This document shows, in pieces, positions 33,846-42,925 of a stretch of DNA of 64,000 nt. The first letter of the stretch is position 1; each line of letters opens with the position of its first letter. Source of the stretch: Dyella telluris (GTDB taxonomy: Bacteria; Pseudomonadota; Gammaproteobacteria; Xanthomonadales; Rhodanobacteraceae); the NCBI RefSeq assembly GCF_014297575.1, contig NZ_CP060412.1, positions 3,906,001 through 3,970,000 on the forward strand, written 5' to 3'. The notes beneath the pieces are model-generated. The model saw only the letters and a program-made list of their open reading frames with translations, had not been told where the DNA came from and made no database searches. A program made the position numbers and the translations under genes.

Positions 33846-34369
33846 GGACGGGAGTCCGATTGGGTGAGCGAGTCGATGTTGACGGCTATCTGGCGAAGAA
33901 GGCGGTCGAGCGTTCGCTTGTCATTGGCGGTCAGCGTGGCGTATGCACGATGAACATTCGGGAAAAGCGGCGGAAGGATCTTGCGCACCATCCGTTTGCC
34001 GGCCGTGGTGATGCTTAGCACGATGCGGCGACGGTCTTCCGCGCTGGTGGCGCGAGTGACCAAGCCTGCCTTCACCAGCACGTTGGCGATGCGCGTCATG
34101 TTGGTGGCGCCTTGCTGTGCGTACTCGCACAGTTCGGATGGTGTCGCACTCCCGGTAGGGCTGCTGTAAATCATCATCAACGTGCGGAAATCGCTGTCAT
34201 TCAGGCCATACGGCTTGAGGTTGCGTTCCAGCTCGTCGAGCAGCGTGCCACCCACCAGCAATAGCAGGCGCGTGAGTACGACTTCCTGGAGGGGAAGCTC
34301 CGGGAATATCTCGCTCACACGGCCAATCCCCTCGTCCATATGGGCGAGACATTCGGGCATCTGTTTCAT
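33842..34369 (-). CDS. MarR-family repressor of the efflux operon
   Basis: 175 residues, winged-helix MarR fold (about 30-150). The recognition region is SELCEYAQQGATNMTRIANVLVKAGLVTR and the wing SAEDRRRIVLSITTAG, close to EmrR/MprA in layout. Such repressors respond to phenolic compounds and uncouplers and are released from the operator. It is the first gene of the operon; its own start is 11 bp from a clear dyad (34380-34401), which fits autorepression. Confidence 0.9.
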   Translation of the reverse strand: MKQMPECLAHMDEGIGRVSEIFPELPLQEVVLTRLLLLVGGTLLDELERNLKPYGLNDSDFRTLMMIYSSPTGSATPSELCEYAQQGATNMTRIANVLVKAGLVTRATSAEDRRRIVLSITTAGKRMVRKILPPLFPNVHRAYATLTANDKRTLDRLLRQIAVNIDSLTQSDSRP

Positions 34370-34379
34370 TTCACCAAAG

Positions 34380-34401
34380 AATAGTTCGCCAGTGAAGTAT
34401 T
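34380..34401. promoter_or_regulatory. Candidate MarR-type operator
   Basis: AATAGTTC-GCCAGT-GAAGTATT: 8-bp half sites with one mismatch, just before the marR start. On the minus strand a possible promoter (TTGCGG, 18 bp, TAGACT) lies immediately upstream, so binding would block transcription. Confidence 0.5.
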
Positions 34402-34435
34402 AAGTCTAGCCTCGGGCCTGCATGGTCCGCAAGCA

Positions 34436-35203
34436 TCAGGGCAGGCGGAACAGGCGCCTGGCGTTTTCGGTGGTAGCTTGTGCGACGGTTTCGGCGCTTT
34501 CGTTGCGCAGCTGCGCGATGGTGTCCAGCACTTCGACGATATATGCGGGCTCGTTGCGTTCGCCGCGATGGCAGGCGCCGGGCTGGTCCGGTGCATCCGT
34601 TTCGAGCAGCAGGTGCTCGATGGGCATACGTGCAACGATGCCGCGCAGGCGTTGCGCCCGTTCATGCGTCACCGGGCCGCCCATGCCGATATGGAAACCC
34701 ATTTCCCAAAGTCTTTCGGCCTGCTGCAGGCTGCCGGAGAAACTGTGGACCACGCCGCGCAGGCCGCCCATGCGACGCATGGTGGAGGTGACTTCGTCCA
34801 TGGCGCGCCGGGCGTGCACGATCACGGGCAGATCGAAGTCGCGGGCCATGCGCAGCTGCTGCTGGAAGTATTCGCGTTGCCGCCCGACATCGAGGTCGGT
34901 CAAGAAATAGTCAAGTCCGATCTCGCCCACAGCGACGGCGCGATGGGTCTCCAGCCACGTCCTGAGCTCGCTGAGGTGCTCGGGGCGGTGCTGGTCGATA
35001 TAGATGGGGTGCATGCCGTAGGCGGGGTGGGCCTGGGCATATGAGGCGCAGAGGGCCTCGATCCGCGGCCACGAGGCCTGGTCGATCGCCGGCACCACGA
35101 TATGGCGTACCCCAGCCTCGCTGGCGCGCTCGAACATGGCCGGTAAATGGGCCGCAAAGCTCGCATCATCGATGTGCGCATGGCTGTCGGTGAGTTCGAG
35201 CAC
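34436..35203 (-). CDS. tatD: TatD-family metal-dependent DNase
   Basis: 255 residues, TIM barrel amidohydrolase. Metal ligands: DSHAHID (His8, His10), Glu in VGEIGLDYF (about 93), His in VIVHARRA (about 128), His in VHSFSG (about 153) and Asp in LLETDAPD (about 205). Family members are 3'-5' exonucleases/deoxyribonucleases. It lies upstream of the efflux operon on the same strand, with a 66-bp gap holding the efflux operon promoter. Confidence 0.92.
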   Translation of the reverse strand: MLELTDSHAHIDDASFAAHLPAMFERASEAGVRHIVVPAIDQASWPRIEALCASYAQAHPAYGMHPIYIDQHRPEHLSELRTWLETHRAVAVGEIGLDYFLTDLDVGRQREYFQQQLRMARDFDLPVIVHARRAMDEVTSTMRRMGGLRGVVHSFSGSLQQAERLWEMGFHIGMGGPVTHERAQRLRGIVARMPIEHLLLETDAPDQPGACHRGERNEPAYIVEVLDTIAQLRNESAETVAQATTENARRLFRLP

Positions 35204-35343
35204 AGTATTGGGTGTCCTGAATTTGGAAAAATGGCTGGTTTCGGTCTAAGCAAATATTCAGTGATCGAGAGGTTCAATATTTGTGCTTGGATCGAATTCG
35301 AGCTCGGAGCGGGGCGCTCCGTAGGTCCAGACAGGAGAGCATT

Positions 35344-35928
35344 ATGAACAGGTTGGTCGTTTCGGCGCTGCATGTCGGCTTCGCCGGTGTATTGGCATTG
35401 GGTCTTTCGGCATGCAACAAGGACGCGAATGCGGACGGTGGCGTGGGCGGCATGGCGCAACAGGATGGCGGCGCCAATGGCGCCAAGTACGCGCGCGTCG
35501 TCAGTGTGACCCCGGTCCGTGATGCCGCGAGCGCGCCGCAGCAGGTGTGCCATGACGAGGTGGTGACGACGCACAAGCCGGTGCAGGACACGCACCAGAT
35601 CGCCGGCACGGCCATTGGTGCCGTGGCAGGTGGCCTGCTGGGCAACCAGGTGGGCGGCGGCAAGGGCCGCACGCTGGCGACCGTTGCCGGCGCCGTGGGC
35701 GGCGGTTATGCCGGCCATGAAATCCAGAAGAACCATCAGGCAAATGCCACCCAGCAGAGCACCCAGCGTCATTGCGAAACGGTGCCCGGTAATGGTGGCG
35801 ATAAGGTGGTGGCGTACGACGTGAGTTACGAGTACAACGGTGTTACCCGCACTGTGCGCATGGACCACGATCCGGGCGACAGGCTCCAGGTGCAGGAAGG
35901 TGTGGTAGCCGTTTCCGACGCTCACTGA
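35344..35928 (+). CDS. Glycine-zipper 2TM-domain lipoprotein
   Basis: 194 residues. Lipobox LSAC (Cys24). The glycine-zipper hairpin (about 99-135) reads GTAIGAVAGGLLGNQVGGG and LATVAGAVGGGYAGHEI. A C-terminal domain (about 150-194) has VVAYDVSYEYNGVTRTVRM. Such proteins (SlyB/OsmB/YMGG type) sit in the outer membrane or periplasm and affect envelope stability. CAGGAG precedes the ATG. Followed 11 bp later by a second glycine-zipper lipoprotein gene. Confidence 0.85.
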   Translation: MNRLVVSALHVGFAGVLALGLSACNKDANADGGVGGMAQQDGGANGAKYARVVSVTPVRDAASAPQQVCHDEVVTTHKPVQDTHQIAGTAIGAVAGGLLGNQVGGGKGRTLATVAGAVGGGYAGHEIQKNHQANATQQSTQRHCETVPGNGGDKVVAYDVSYEYNGVTRTVRMDHDPGDRLQVQEGVVAVSDAH

Positions 35929-35939
35929 GGATTCACGCC

Positions 35940-36392
35940 ATGGATACACTGCTTCGACGTTTGGCTGTCGTAGGGCTGGTTGCTGCTGTAGCGCTTCTTT
36001 CGGGATGTGAAACGCCGCCGCAGCGGCAGACCGTCTATAGCGGTTCTTCCAATCGGTGCGAGCAGTGTGGCGTGGTGAGTGATGTGCGGCAGATCGAGAC
36101 GCAGAAGAGCTCGTCGCCGCTTGGCATGGTCATCGGCGGCATTGCCGGTGGCGTGATCGGCAACCAGTTCGGCGGTGGCAGCGGCAAAGTGCTGACCACC
36201 GTTGCCGGTACCGTTGCCGGCGGCGCCATTGGCAACCAGGTGGGCAAGAACTCCGGAGGCCCGGACGTTGCGTGGCAGGTTACGATCAAGCTGGACGATG
36301 GTCGCTATGCAACGGTGACGCAGGCGGCCGATCCGCAGGTTCGCACCGGGGACTACGTGCAGATCCGCAACAACCTCGTCTATCGTCTCTGA
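35940..36392 (+). CDS. Glycine-zipper 2TM-domain lipoprotein with CxxC motif
   Basis: 150 residues. Lipobox LSGC (Cys23). A CxxC in SSNRCEQCGVVSDVRQIE (Cys40, Cys43), then the zipper GMVIGGIAGGVIGNQFGGG / LTTVAGTVAGGAIGNQVGK and a C-terminal beta region ending GDYVQIRNNLVYRL. It shares the CxQCG motif and layout with the product of 51349-51822, so the two are paralogues. Likely co-transcribed with the upstream lipoprotein; a strong terminator follows. Confidence 0.85.
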   Translation: MDTLLRRLAVVGLVAAVALLSGCETPPQRQTVYSGSSNRCEQCGVVSDVRQIETQKSSSPLGMVIGGIAGGVIGNQFGGGSGKVLTTVAGTVAGGAIGNQVGKNSGGPDVAWQVTIKLDDGRYATVTQAADPQVRTGDYVQIRNNLVYRL

Positions 36393-36419
36393 TAAAAAAG
36401 ACGTCTGGACGTCCAAATG

Positions 36420-36448
36420 AAAAGGCCCTCGAAAGAGGGCCTTTTTTT
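36420..36448. terminator. Bidirectional Rho-independent terminator
   Basis: AAAA GGCCCTC GAAA GAGGGCC TTTTTTT: a 7-bp GC stem with A- and T-runs on the two sides. It can end both the glycine-zipper operon and the convergent SleB-type gene. Confidence 0.95.
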
Positions 36449-36468
36449 ATGCGGCATGGTTGCGCTGG

Positions 36469-36903
36469 TTAATTGTTGACCACGTAGAAGGCGTGTTCGC
36501 CGATGGTCTTGACGCGCTTGTTCGACCATGTGGGTGTGACGGCGAGTGTGGCGAAGGCGTCTGCGCGTGGCACGTATACCGTGCGCTCTCCTTGCGGCAG
36601 GCTCCAGTTGCTGATCGAGTCACCCGCAATCTTCCACGCCTTGGTCCAGGAGTTGAGATCGGTGACTTCGAAAGTGCTCGCGGTTGTCGTCAGCGCGAAC
36701 TGACGCGGGGAGGTAACGACCTCACAAACGCTACCGCCCCAGGTGCCGCGATCGCGACGACGAAGGGCCACTTCGGCCACGGCGTACTGGCCGATGGTCG
36801 ACTCACTGCGTGCCTCGAGATAAACCGTCGTGGCCAGGCAGGTCTGGTCCGCGAGGGGCTGGGGTAGCACGGACGCTAACCACAACAGCATCGAAAGTTT
36901 CAT
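36469..36903 (-). CDS. SleB-like cell-wall hydrolase
   Basis: 144 residues. Signal-like N terminus (MKLSMLLWLASVLPQPLAD), then the Hydrolase_2/SleB domain: LATTVYLEARSES with the catalytic Glu, GQYAVAEVALRRRDRG, and the WGGSVCEVVTSPRQFAL stretch, continuing SWTKAWKIAG. These enzymes cleave peptidoglycan; outside spore formers they act in wall remodelling or come from phages. Nothing phage-like is nearby. The start at 36903 puts the signal region first; the upstream frame looks non-coding. Confidence 0.85.
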   Translation of the reverse strand: MKLSMLLWLASVLPQPLADQTCLATTVYLEARSESTIGQYAVAEVALRRRDRGTWGGSVCEVVTSPRQFALTTTASTFEVTDLNSWTKAWKIAGDSISNWSLPQGERTVYVPRADAFATLAVTPTWSNKRVKTIGEHAFYVVNN

Positions 36904-37364
36904 TGTCTGCCTCCAGCGTGCTGTACGTTCGAGGTCGGTAATGCTGACTTCGCGCGCCGTTGCGGTGGACGGGCGGGCAGGCCGTTCCACCTGGATTGAT
37001 CACCGCGACCGAAACTTGTGGTCAGGCGGCTCGCCACGGGATTGTGGCCACTCGAGCGGTTGATCCGGTACCACTCAAAACTGGTTGTGCTGCAAAGGCA
37101 TTGCTCGGGTACTGAACGACCTCGTGCCTGCAACTTCTGGCCGCGCATGGGGCGGCATGTACACCGGTATCACTACCGGGTCGCGCCGATCCGGACCCCT
37201 CCGGTTCGTCGCGTATGTCGACACCCTCGGGCAGTGGGGTGTCGTCGAATTGGTTGGCGGAGCCTAGTGGCCGGTTTCCGATCTGGCAAGTGCCAGGCAG
37301 TTCAGGTTCACACCACGCTCACATTGTCATTTCAAACGTGAATCCTTGCGCAACGGCGTTTTCA
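36904..37364. other. Intergenic region, no supported gene
   Basis: 461 bp between the SleB-type gene and ygfZ (both leftward). A 60-codon open frame on the plus strand (37085-37267, TTG start) has a passable composition but no ribosome-binding site, and I do not accept it. No repeat or RNA recognised. Confidence 0.35.
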
Positions 37365-38165
37365 TCACGCTGGCCAGCTATCGAGAACGTTCAGCGAGAC
37401 ACCTTCATTGGTGACGATGTTCGACGCGTTTTCGATCGCATTCATTAGACCATCGTCTATGACAGCGAGCGCCGAAACGGTGGCGTCAGCGTCGACGACA
37501 TCAAGCAACTGGATGCCGTTCTCGCCGCGTTGGTGCAGCACGGTGCCCCCCGTTGCATGCTGCGACAATACGACGCAATGCATATGCCGCTTGAGCCCGC
37601 CGCGATAGTGCAGGCGCGCAACGATCTCCTGGCCCGGGTAGCAGCCCTTGTCGAACGCAACGGCCTGAAGTCGTTCAAGCGACAGCGATTGCGGCAGCAG
37701 CTTGCCGAGCACGTCGTCCGGCAACCACGGCCAGCCCATGCGAATCTGCGGCAGTCGCCATGCGTCGTTGGAAGATGCTGCGCCGACGATCAGGCTGTGA
37801 TCGCCGCAGCCGATCACGTAGGCATCGCCTTCACGATGGACAGCGTAAGTCTCCACCGCGGGCCCGCGGCCGAGGGGGCGTGGGCCGGGCACCGTCACCT
37901 TCACCTTGGAGCGGAAGACGAAACGCTGGAGCGATTGCGCCATCGGCGCGGCGTCGCCACCGCGCAGCAACACCAGGAAAGCGTCATCGGCCAGTCGCGC
38001 AAGGTGGAACAGGGCGAGCACGCGCCCCTGCGCGTCGAGCCAGGCTCCGAACTGCCATGTGCCGACGGCCAGCGACTGGACGTTGCTGCTGAACTGGGCC
38101 TGCGCGAACGCAGCGGCATCGGCACCTTCAAGCAGCAGGGTCTGGGCGGAGTATTCTGTCGTCAT
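37365..38165 (-). CDS. ygfZ: YgfZ/GcvT-like tRNA-modifying, folate-binding protein
   Basis: 266 residues. The signature KGCYPGQEIVARLHYRG (about 192-208) with its essential Cys is unmistakable. Folate-dependent family members help repair or assemble Fe-S enzymes, including MiaB and, in mitochondria, complex II. The domain is GcvT-like. Start MTTEYSAQ at 38165. It is divergent from the SDHAF4-like gene and the sdh operon, a meaningful neighbour since SdhB carries three Fe-S clusters. Confidence 0.92.
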   Translation of the reverse strand: MTTEYSAQTLLLEGADAAAFAQAQFSSNVQSLAVGTWQFGAWLDAQGRVLALFHLARLADDAFLVLLRGGDAAPMAQSLQRFVFRSKVKVTVPGPRPLGRGPAVETYAVHREGDAYVIGCGDHSLIVGAASSNDAWRLPQIRMGWPWLPDDVLGKLLPQSLSLERLQAVAFDKGCYPGQEIVARLHYRGGLKRHMHCVVLSQHATGGTVLHQRGENGIQLLDVVDADATVSALAVIDDGLMNAIENASNIVTNEGVSLNVLDSWPA

Positions 38166-38293
38166 AGCTGGGCGAGGTAAGGGCAGGGGGCGGGAGATGC
38201 AAGTACTGCCGACCCTACTGGCAGACGAACGCACTGCCGTCAAGGTTGTGCTGCATTAACGCAGGTATTACGCTTTTACGGCTTTCAAACACC

Positions 38294-38461
38294 ATGTCCG
38301 ATACGTCCTCCCAAACCAAGTCCACGCCTGTTTCCGTTCCTGCGGAACAGGTGACCGTGCCTGCCGTTCCGGCAACGGAAAAGACGACGAAGGAGCAACC
38401 GGCCCCGGATCCCACCCGTTACGGCGATTGGGAAAAAAACGGGCGCTGTATCGACTTCTGA
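38294..38461 (+). CDS. SDHAF4-like (DUF1674) complex II assembly factor
   Basis: 55 residues. The C terminus DPTRYGDWEKNGRCIDF is the hallmark of DUF1674/SDHAF4. In eukaryotes SDHAF4 binds flavinylated SdhA and promotes its union with SdhB. The N-terminal part is Thr/Pro/Ala-rich and looks disordered. It lies 85 bp before sdhC, so a complex II role is strongly suggested by context. The start follows an AT-rich promoter-like region shared with ygfZ. Confidence 0.9.
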   Translation: MSDTSSQTKSTPVSVPAEQVTVPAVPATEKTTKEQPAPDPTRYGDWEKNGRCIDF

Positions 38462-38546
38462 TCGCGCCGCGCCGGCTCCGCGCCGGCGTCGTCGGGTAAG
38501 GGAAGGGCGGTATAGGGCATCAGCGATTCCACCCAGGATAGCCGCC

Positions 38547-38942
38547 ATGGCAGACACGCAACGACCGCTCTCTCCCCACATGGGCATATATAAGTGGCAA
38601 GTGCAGATGGTGACCTCCATCGTGCACCGCGCTACCGGCATTGCCCTTTCCGTCGGAACCCTGCTCGTGCTGTGGGGGGTCTGGTCCCTCGCCAGCGGCG
38701 AGGACAGCTATAACCAGTTCAAGACCTGCATGGGCAGTCCGCTCGGCCTGGTGCTGCTGTTTGGTTGGTCGTGGGCACTTTTCTACCACCTGTGCAACGG
38801 CATCCGTCACCTGTTCCAGGACGGTGGGATGGGCTACGCCATTCCGCAGTTCGTCCGTTCCAGCTGGCTCACGATCGTCGGCAGCATCGTGCTGACCGTC
38901 ATCGTGTGGGTCTGCGTGTTCACCTGTGGAGGTGCCGCATGA
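38547..38942 (+). CDS. sdhC: Succinate dehydrogenase cytochrome b556 subunit
   Basis: 131 residues, three membrane helices. SIVHRATGIAL (about 24-34) supplies Ser/Arg near the quinone site, and LFYHLCNGIRHLFQD (about 77-91) contains the heme b ligand His. It anchors SdhAB with SdhD. It overlaps sdhD by 4 bp (ATGA). Confidence 0.96.
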   Translation: MADTQRPLSPHMGIYKWQVQMVTSIVHRATGIALSVGTLLVLWGVWSLASGEDSYNQFKTCMGSPLGLVLLFGWSWALFYHLCNGIRHLFQDGGMGYAIPQFVRSSWLTIVGSIVLTVIVWVCVFTCGGAA

Positions 38943-39352
38943 GCGCCAACGGTCCGCAGCATGATGTGCGCAAGCAGTTGCGCAACCCCCTGAAGCGCGC
39001 CCGCGGCCTTGGCTCGGCGCAGTCCGGCGTGAGCCACTGGTGGATGCAGCGCGTTACCGCCACGGCGCTGGTGTTCCTCAGCATCTGGTTCGTGGTGACG
39101 GTGCTTGGCGCACTGCACTCCGATTACGCAACGGCCCGCGGCATCATCGCCAAGCCCTGGAATGCCCTGCTGCTGGTGGCCTTCGTGCTGGCCATGTGCT
39201 GGCACGCGGTGCTCGGCCTGCAGGTCGTGATCGAAGACTATGTGCATACGCGCTGGAAGGAAGTCGCCCTCCTGGTGCTGGTGAAGTTCATTGCAGTGCT
39301 CGGCACGCTGGCCACCCTGATGGCCGTGCTGCGCGTGGCGCTGGGAGCCTGA
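38939..39352 (+). CDS. sdhD: Succinate dehydrogenase membrane anchor subunit
   Basis: 137 residues, three membrane helices, with [19 protein letters not shown] near the N terminus, then [16 protein letters not shown] holding the second heme ligand His and the quinone-site Asp/Tyr. It ends 4 bp before sdhA. Confidence 0.95.
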   Translation: MSANGPQHDVRKQLRNPLKRARGLGSAQSGVSHWWMQRVTATALVFLSIWFVVTVLGALHSDYATARGIIAKPWNALLLVAFVLAMCWHAVLGLQVVIEDYVHTRWKEVALLVLVKFIAVLGTLATLMAVLRVALGA

Positions 39353-39356
39353 TTCC

Positions 39357-41144
39357 ATGGAAAGCTACAAGATCCAACAGCATAAGTACGACGTGATCGT
39401 GGTTGGCGCCGGCGGCGCTGGCCTGCGCGCCACCTTCGGCCTGGCCGAGAAGGGCCTCAAGGCCGCGTGCATCACCAAGGTGTTCCCGACGCGCTCGCAT
39501 ACCGTGGCCGCGCAGGGCGGTATCTCCGCCGCGCTGGGCAACATGGGCGAAGACGACTGGCGCTTCCACTTCTACGACACGATCAAGGGTTCCGACTGGC
39601 TCGGTGACCAGGACGCGATCGAATACATGTGCCGCGAGGCGATTCCGGCCATCATCGAGCTGGAACACTACGGCGTGCCGTTCTCGCGTACCGAGGAAGG
39701 CAAGATCTACCAGCGTCCGTTCGGCGGCATGACCACGCACTACGGCAAGGGCACCGCGCAGCGCACCTGCGCCGCGGCCGACCGTACCGGTCACGCCATC
39801 CTGCACACGCTGTACCAGCAGGCGCTGGCGCATGACGCCACGTTCTTCATCGAGTATTTCGCCATCGACCTCATCTTCGACGAAGAAGGTGTGTGCCGCG
39901 GCGTGCTCGCGCTGGACATGAACGAAGGCACTTTGCACTTCTTCCGCGGCCAGGCCGTGGTGCTGGCCACCGGCGGCTATGGCCGTGCGTACTTCAGTGC
40001 CACCTCGGCCCATACCTGCACCGGCGACGGTGGCGGCATGGTGCTGCGCGCGGGCCTCGCGCTGCAGGACATGGAGTTCGTGCAGTTCCATCCCACCGGC
40101 ATCTACGGTTCGGGCTGCCTGATCACCGAAGGCGTGCGTGGCGAGGGCGGTTACCTCACCAACTCCAACGGCGAGCGTTTCATGGAGCGCTATGCGCCCA
40201 ACGCCAAGGATCTCGCTTCGCGTGACGTGGTCAGCCGCGCCATGACGATGGAAATCCGCGAAGGCCGCGGCGTGGGTGAGCACAAGGACCACATCCACAT
40301 CAACCTGATGCACCTGGGCGCGGAAGTGATTCACGAGCGCCTGCCGGGCATCGCCGAGTCGGCGCGCATCTTCGCCGGCGTGGACGTGACCAAGGAGCCG
40401 ATCCCGGTGATCCCGACCGTCCACTACAACATGGGCGGCATCCCCACCAACTATCACGGTGAAGTGGTGCAGAAGAAGGGTGACGACGTGGACGCCGTCG
40501 TGCCGGGCCTGTTCGCCATTGGCGAAGCGGCCTGCGTGTCGGTGCACGGCGCCAACCGCCTGGGCTCCAACTCGCTGCTCGACCTGGTGGTGTTCGGTCG
40601 CGCCGTGGCCAACCGCTGCGCCGAGATCGTCAAGCCGGGCGCTCCCCACAAGGACTTGCCGGCCAGCGCGCTGGACAAGGCGCTCGCCCGTTTCGACGGC
40701 CTGCGCAATGCCAAGGGCAGCCAGCCGACCGCGAAGATCCGCGCCGAAATGCAGCGCACCATGCAGTCCGATGCGGCCGTGTTCCGCACGGGTGAGTCGC
40801 TGCAGGAAGGCTGTGAGAAGATCTCCAAGGTGCGCGAGTCGTTCAAGGACGTGGGCGTCAGCGATCGTTCGCTGGTGTGGAACTCCGACCTGATCGAAAC
40901 GCTGGAGCTGGCCAACCTGCTCGACCAGGCCGTGGCCACCATGTACTCGGCGGCTCAGCGCGAAGAGAGCCGCGGTGCACATGCCCGCGAAGATTTCCCC
41001 GAGCGCGATGACCACACCTGGCAGAAGCACACGCTGGTGGCGGTCGACGAGAACGGCAAGGCCAGCTTCGATTTCCGTCCGGTGCACATGTACACCATGA
41101 CGAACGAAGTCGAAGTGGTCCCGCCGAAGAAGCGCGTTTACTGA
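39357..41144 (+). CDS. sdhA: Succinate dehydrogenase flavoprotein subunit
   Basis: 595 residues. FAD-binding [19 protein letters not shown] (about 14-32), covalent-FAD His in [18 protein letters not shown] (about 44-61), active site [20 protein letters not shown] and the capping Arg in [17 protein letters not shown]. It oxidises succinate to fumarate. Full length; no irregularities. sdhE, needed for flavinylation, lies downstream of sdhB. Confidence 0.98.
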   Translation: MESYKIQQHKYDVIVVGAGGAGLRATFGLAEKGLKAACITKVFPTRSHTVAAQGGISAALGNMGEDDWRFHFYDTIKGSDWLGDQDAIEYMCREAIPAIIELEHYGVPFSRTEEGKIYQRPFGGMTTHYGKGTAQRTCAAADRTGHAILHTLYQQALAHDATFFIEYFAIDLIFDEEGVCRGVLALDMNEGTLHFFRGQAVVLATGGYGRAYFSATSAHTCTGDGGGMVLRAGLALQDMEFVQFHPTGIYGSGCLITEGVRGEGGYLTNSNGERFMERYAPNAKDLASRDVVSRAMTMEIREGRGVGEHKDHIHINLMHLGAEVIHERLPGIAESARIFAGVDVTKEPIPVIPTVHYNMGGIPTNYHGEVVQKKGDDVDAVVPGLFAIGEAACVSVHGANRLGSNSLLDLVVFGRAVANRCAEIVKPGAPHKDLPASALDKALARFDGLRNAKGSQPTAKIRAEMQRTMQSDAAVFRTGESLQEGCEKISKVRESFKDVGVSDRSLVWNSDLIETLELANLLDQAVATMYSAAQREESRGAHAREDFPERDDHTWQKHTLVAVDENGKASFDFRPVHMYTMTNEVEVVPPKKRVY

Positions 41145-41237
41145 TCGCAAGCCGGGGAGCCTGATGGTTCCCCGGTCGTTGTACCGGCGCTCGCAAGACG
41201 AGCTGTTACAGCAAGCACGAATCTAAGTGAGGCAAAC

Positions 41238-42017
41238 GTGGCAGAGTTTTCGCTACCCAAGAATTCCACGGTCCAGCCGGGCAAGAACTTCCCGGCCAAG
41301 GACGCGAAGAAGCCGCGGACCTTCCGCATCTATCGCTGGTCGCCGGACGACGGCCAGAACCCGCGCATCGACACGTACGAGGTTGACCTCGCCGCGTGCG
41401 GTCCGATGGTTCTGGACGCCCTGCTGAAGATCAAGAACGAAATCGACCCGACGCTGACGCTGCGCCGTTCGTGCCGCGAAGGCATCTGCGGTTCGTGCGC
41501 CATGAACATCGACGGCACCAACACGCTGGCCTGCACCAAGGCCATCAGTGATTGCGCCTCCGGCGACGTGAAGATCTACCCGCTGCCGCACATGCCGGTG
41601 GTGAAGGATCTGGTGCCCGATCTGACGCACTTCTACGCCCAGTTCGCCTCGATCAAGCCGTGGCTGCGTACGCAGAGCGCGGCACCGGACCGTGAGCGCC
41701 TGCAGTCGCCGGAAGACCGCAAGAAGCTCGACGGCCTGTACGAGTGCATCCTGTGCGCCTGCTGCTCGACCAGCTGCCCGAGCTACTGGTGGAACGGTGA
41801 TCGTTACCTCGGTCCGGCCATCCTGCTGCAGGCCTACCGCTGGATCGTCGACAGCCGTGACGAGGATACCGGCCACCGCCTGGACGATCTGGAAGATCCG
41901 TTCAAGCTGTACCGCTGCCACACGATCATGAATTGCGCCCGCACCTGCCCGAAGGGTCTGAACCCGGCCAAGGCAATTGCGGAGATCAAGAAGCTGATCG
42001 TCGAGCGTCGGACTTAA
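41238..42017 (+). CDS. sdhB: Succinate dehydrogenase iron-sulfur subunit
   Basis: 259 residues. The [2Fe-2S] motif is [16 protein letters not shown] with the later CT (about 78-100). The [4Fe-4S] and [3Fe-4S] ligands are in [15 protein letters not shown] and [17 protein letters not shown]. It carries electrons from SdhA to quinone. A 93-bp gap separates it from sdhA, longer than the rest of the operon, with no clear terminator in it. Confidence 0.97.
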   Translation: MAEFSLPKNSTVQPGKNFPAKDAKKPRTFRIYRWSPDDGQNPRIDTYEVDLAACGPMVLDALLKIKNEIDPTLTLRRSCREGICGSCAMNIDGTNTLACTKAISDCASGDVKIYPLPHMPVVKDLVPDLTHFYAQFASIKPWLRTQSAAPDRERLQSPEDRKKLDGLYECILCACCSTSCPSYWWNGDRYLGPAILLQAYRWIVDSRDEDTGHRLDDLEDPFKLYRCHTIMNCARTCPKGLNPAKAIAEIKKLIVERRT

Positions 42018-42030
42018 GACGCTTGCTCTT

Positions 42031-42151
42031 CCCCTCTCCCTTCCGGGGAGAGGGTAGGGTGAGGGGTGGGTACTCGCGATAGAGTTTCCACTTGCCCGAC
42101 TGAGGCAAGATTGACCCCTCTCCCCAACCCTCTTCCACAAGGGGAGAGGGA
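42031..42151. repeat. CCCTCTCC/GGGGAGAGGG repeat element between sdhB and sdhE
   Basis: Two hairpins of the CCCTCTCC..GGGGAGAGGG type (42032-42054 and 42114-42151) lie as inverted copies around a centre. The inner flanks GGGTAGGGTGAGGGGT and its inverse (with mismatches) extend the pairing. A dispersed palindrome, with a possible effect on read-through into sdhE. Confidence 0.75.
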
Positions 42152-42180
42152 GTATTCGATAGGAGGCGCCCCGCGCTCTT

Positions 42181-42429
42181 ATGGACGAAGCTCGCATCAA
42201 ACGCCTCCGCTGGCGCACCCGCCGCGGCACCCGCGAACTCGACGCGCTGTTCGGCGGCTGGCTGGACGAACGCTTTGCCGGTGCCGACGAGGCACAGCGC
42301 CAGGCCTTCGATGAACTGCTGGACGTGCAGGACCCGGACCTGTGGGACTGGGTGATGGGGCACGCCAAGGCGACCCGCCCGGACTGGCAGGCCATCATCG
42401 ATGACATCCGCTCCCGCCATCGGCTTTGA
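42181..42429 (+). CDS. sdhE: SdhE, FAD assembly factor
   Basis: 82 residues. Conserved RRGTRELD (about 14-21), the motif for SdhA flavinylation, with LLDVQDPDLWDWVMGH in the second half. SdhE promotes covalent FAD attachment to SdhA. It overlaps the ygfX-like gene by 29 bp in another frame, as in enteric bacteria. Confidence 0.95.
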   Translation: MDEARIKRLRWRTRRGTRELDALFGGWLDERFAGADEAQRQAFDELLDVQDPDLWDWVMGHAKATRPDWQAIIDDIRSRHRL

Positions 42430-42838
42430 GTGCCGGCCCTCGCGCTGGCTGATTCGACTGCTTTCGCTGGTTTCCCTGCTGGCCGTGATCTCGGTCTGGC
42501 TGAGCGCCATTTTCTGGGTCGCGCAGCTGCTCATCTCTGTTTGGGTGGTCTTTGCCTTGCGGCAGGCATCGCTGCGCCTCTCGTCCGCACCGGTTGACGC
42601 GGCGGGCTGGGCACGCGATGGAAGCTGGACCCTGCGGCTGCCGGCGGGGGATGACGTTGTCGCCGAGCTGGCCGGTTTCCGGGTGGTCGGTGAGGTAGCC
42701 GTGTGGCTACGCTGGTCGTTGCCGGGGCGTCGCCCGGTCAGCGTGTTGCTGGCGCCGGACAACAGCGATGCCGATATCCGCCGGCGGCTGCGCATGCGCC
42801 TGGCCCAGCTCGAGGCGGCAGGGCACTCTGGCCGCTGA
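42401..42838 (+). CDS. YgfX/CptA-like small membrane protein
   Basis: 145 residues. Two membrane helices (about 18-55, LIRLLSLVSLLAVISVWLS and following), then a cytoplasmic beta domain (LRLPAGDDVVAELAG, VWLRWSLPGRRPVSVLLAPDN). GFECRPSRWL before helix 1 is the family start. In E. coli the partner YgfX (CptA) was reported as a toxin acting on cytoskeleton proteins with SdhE, a claim still debated. Position and fold support the assignment. Confidence 0.82.
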   Translation: MTSAPAIGFECRPSRWLIRLLSLVSLLAVISVWLSAIFWVAQLLISVWVVFALRQASLRLSSAPVDAAGWARDGSWTLRLPAGDDVVAELAGFRVVGEVAVWLRWSLPGRRPVSVLLAPDNSDADIRRRLRMRLAQLEAAGHSGR

Positions 42839-42925
42839 ACGCGGTCCTACGGTTTGGCCGCGTTACAGGCGATAATCCCGCCATTCGGGCGGCCAGCCCC
42901 CAATAATCATCAAGCGACCGCCCTA

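Noticed and set aside
35294..35307. GAATTCGAGCTCGG resembles a cloning-vector polylinker
   Set aside because: Only 14 bases match; surrounding DNA is normal for the genome and leads directly into a native gene, so chance is more likely than vector sequence.
36469..36903. Prophage remnant suggested by the SleB-type hydrolase
   Set aside because: No phage structural, integrase or lysis genes surround it; it is flanked by ordinary chromosomal genes.
37085..37267. 60-codon open frame in the gap before ygfZ
   Set aside because: TTG start, no ribosome-binding site and no recognisable domain.
39288..41150. 620-codon open frame opposite sdhA
   Set aside because: Antisense shadow of sdhA.
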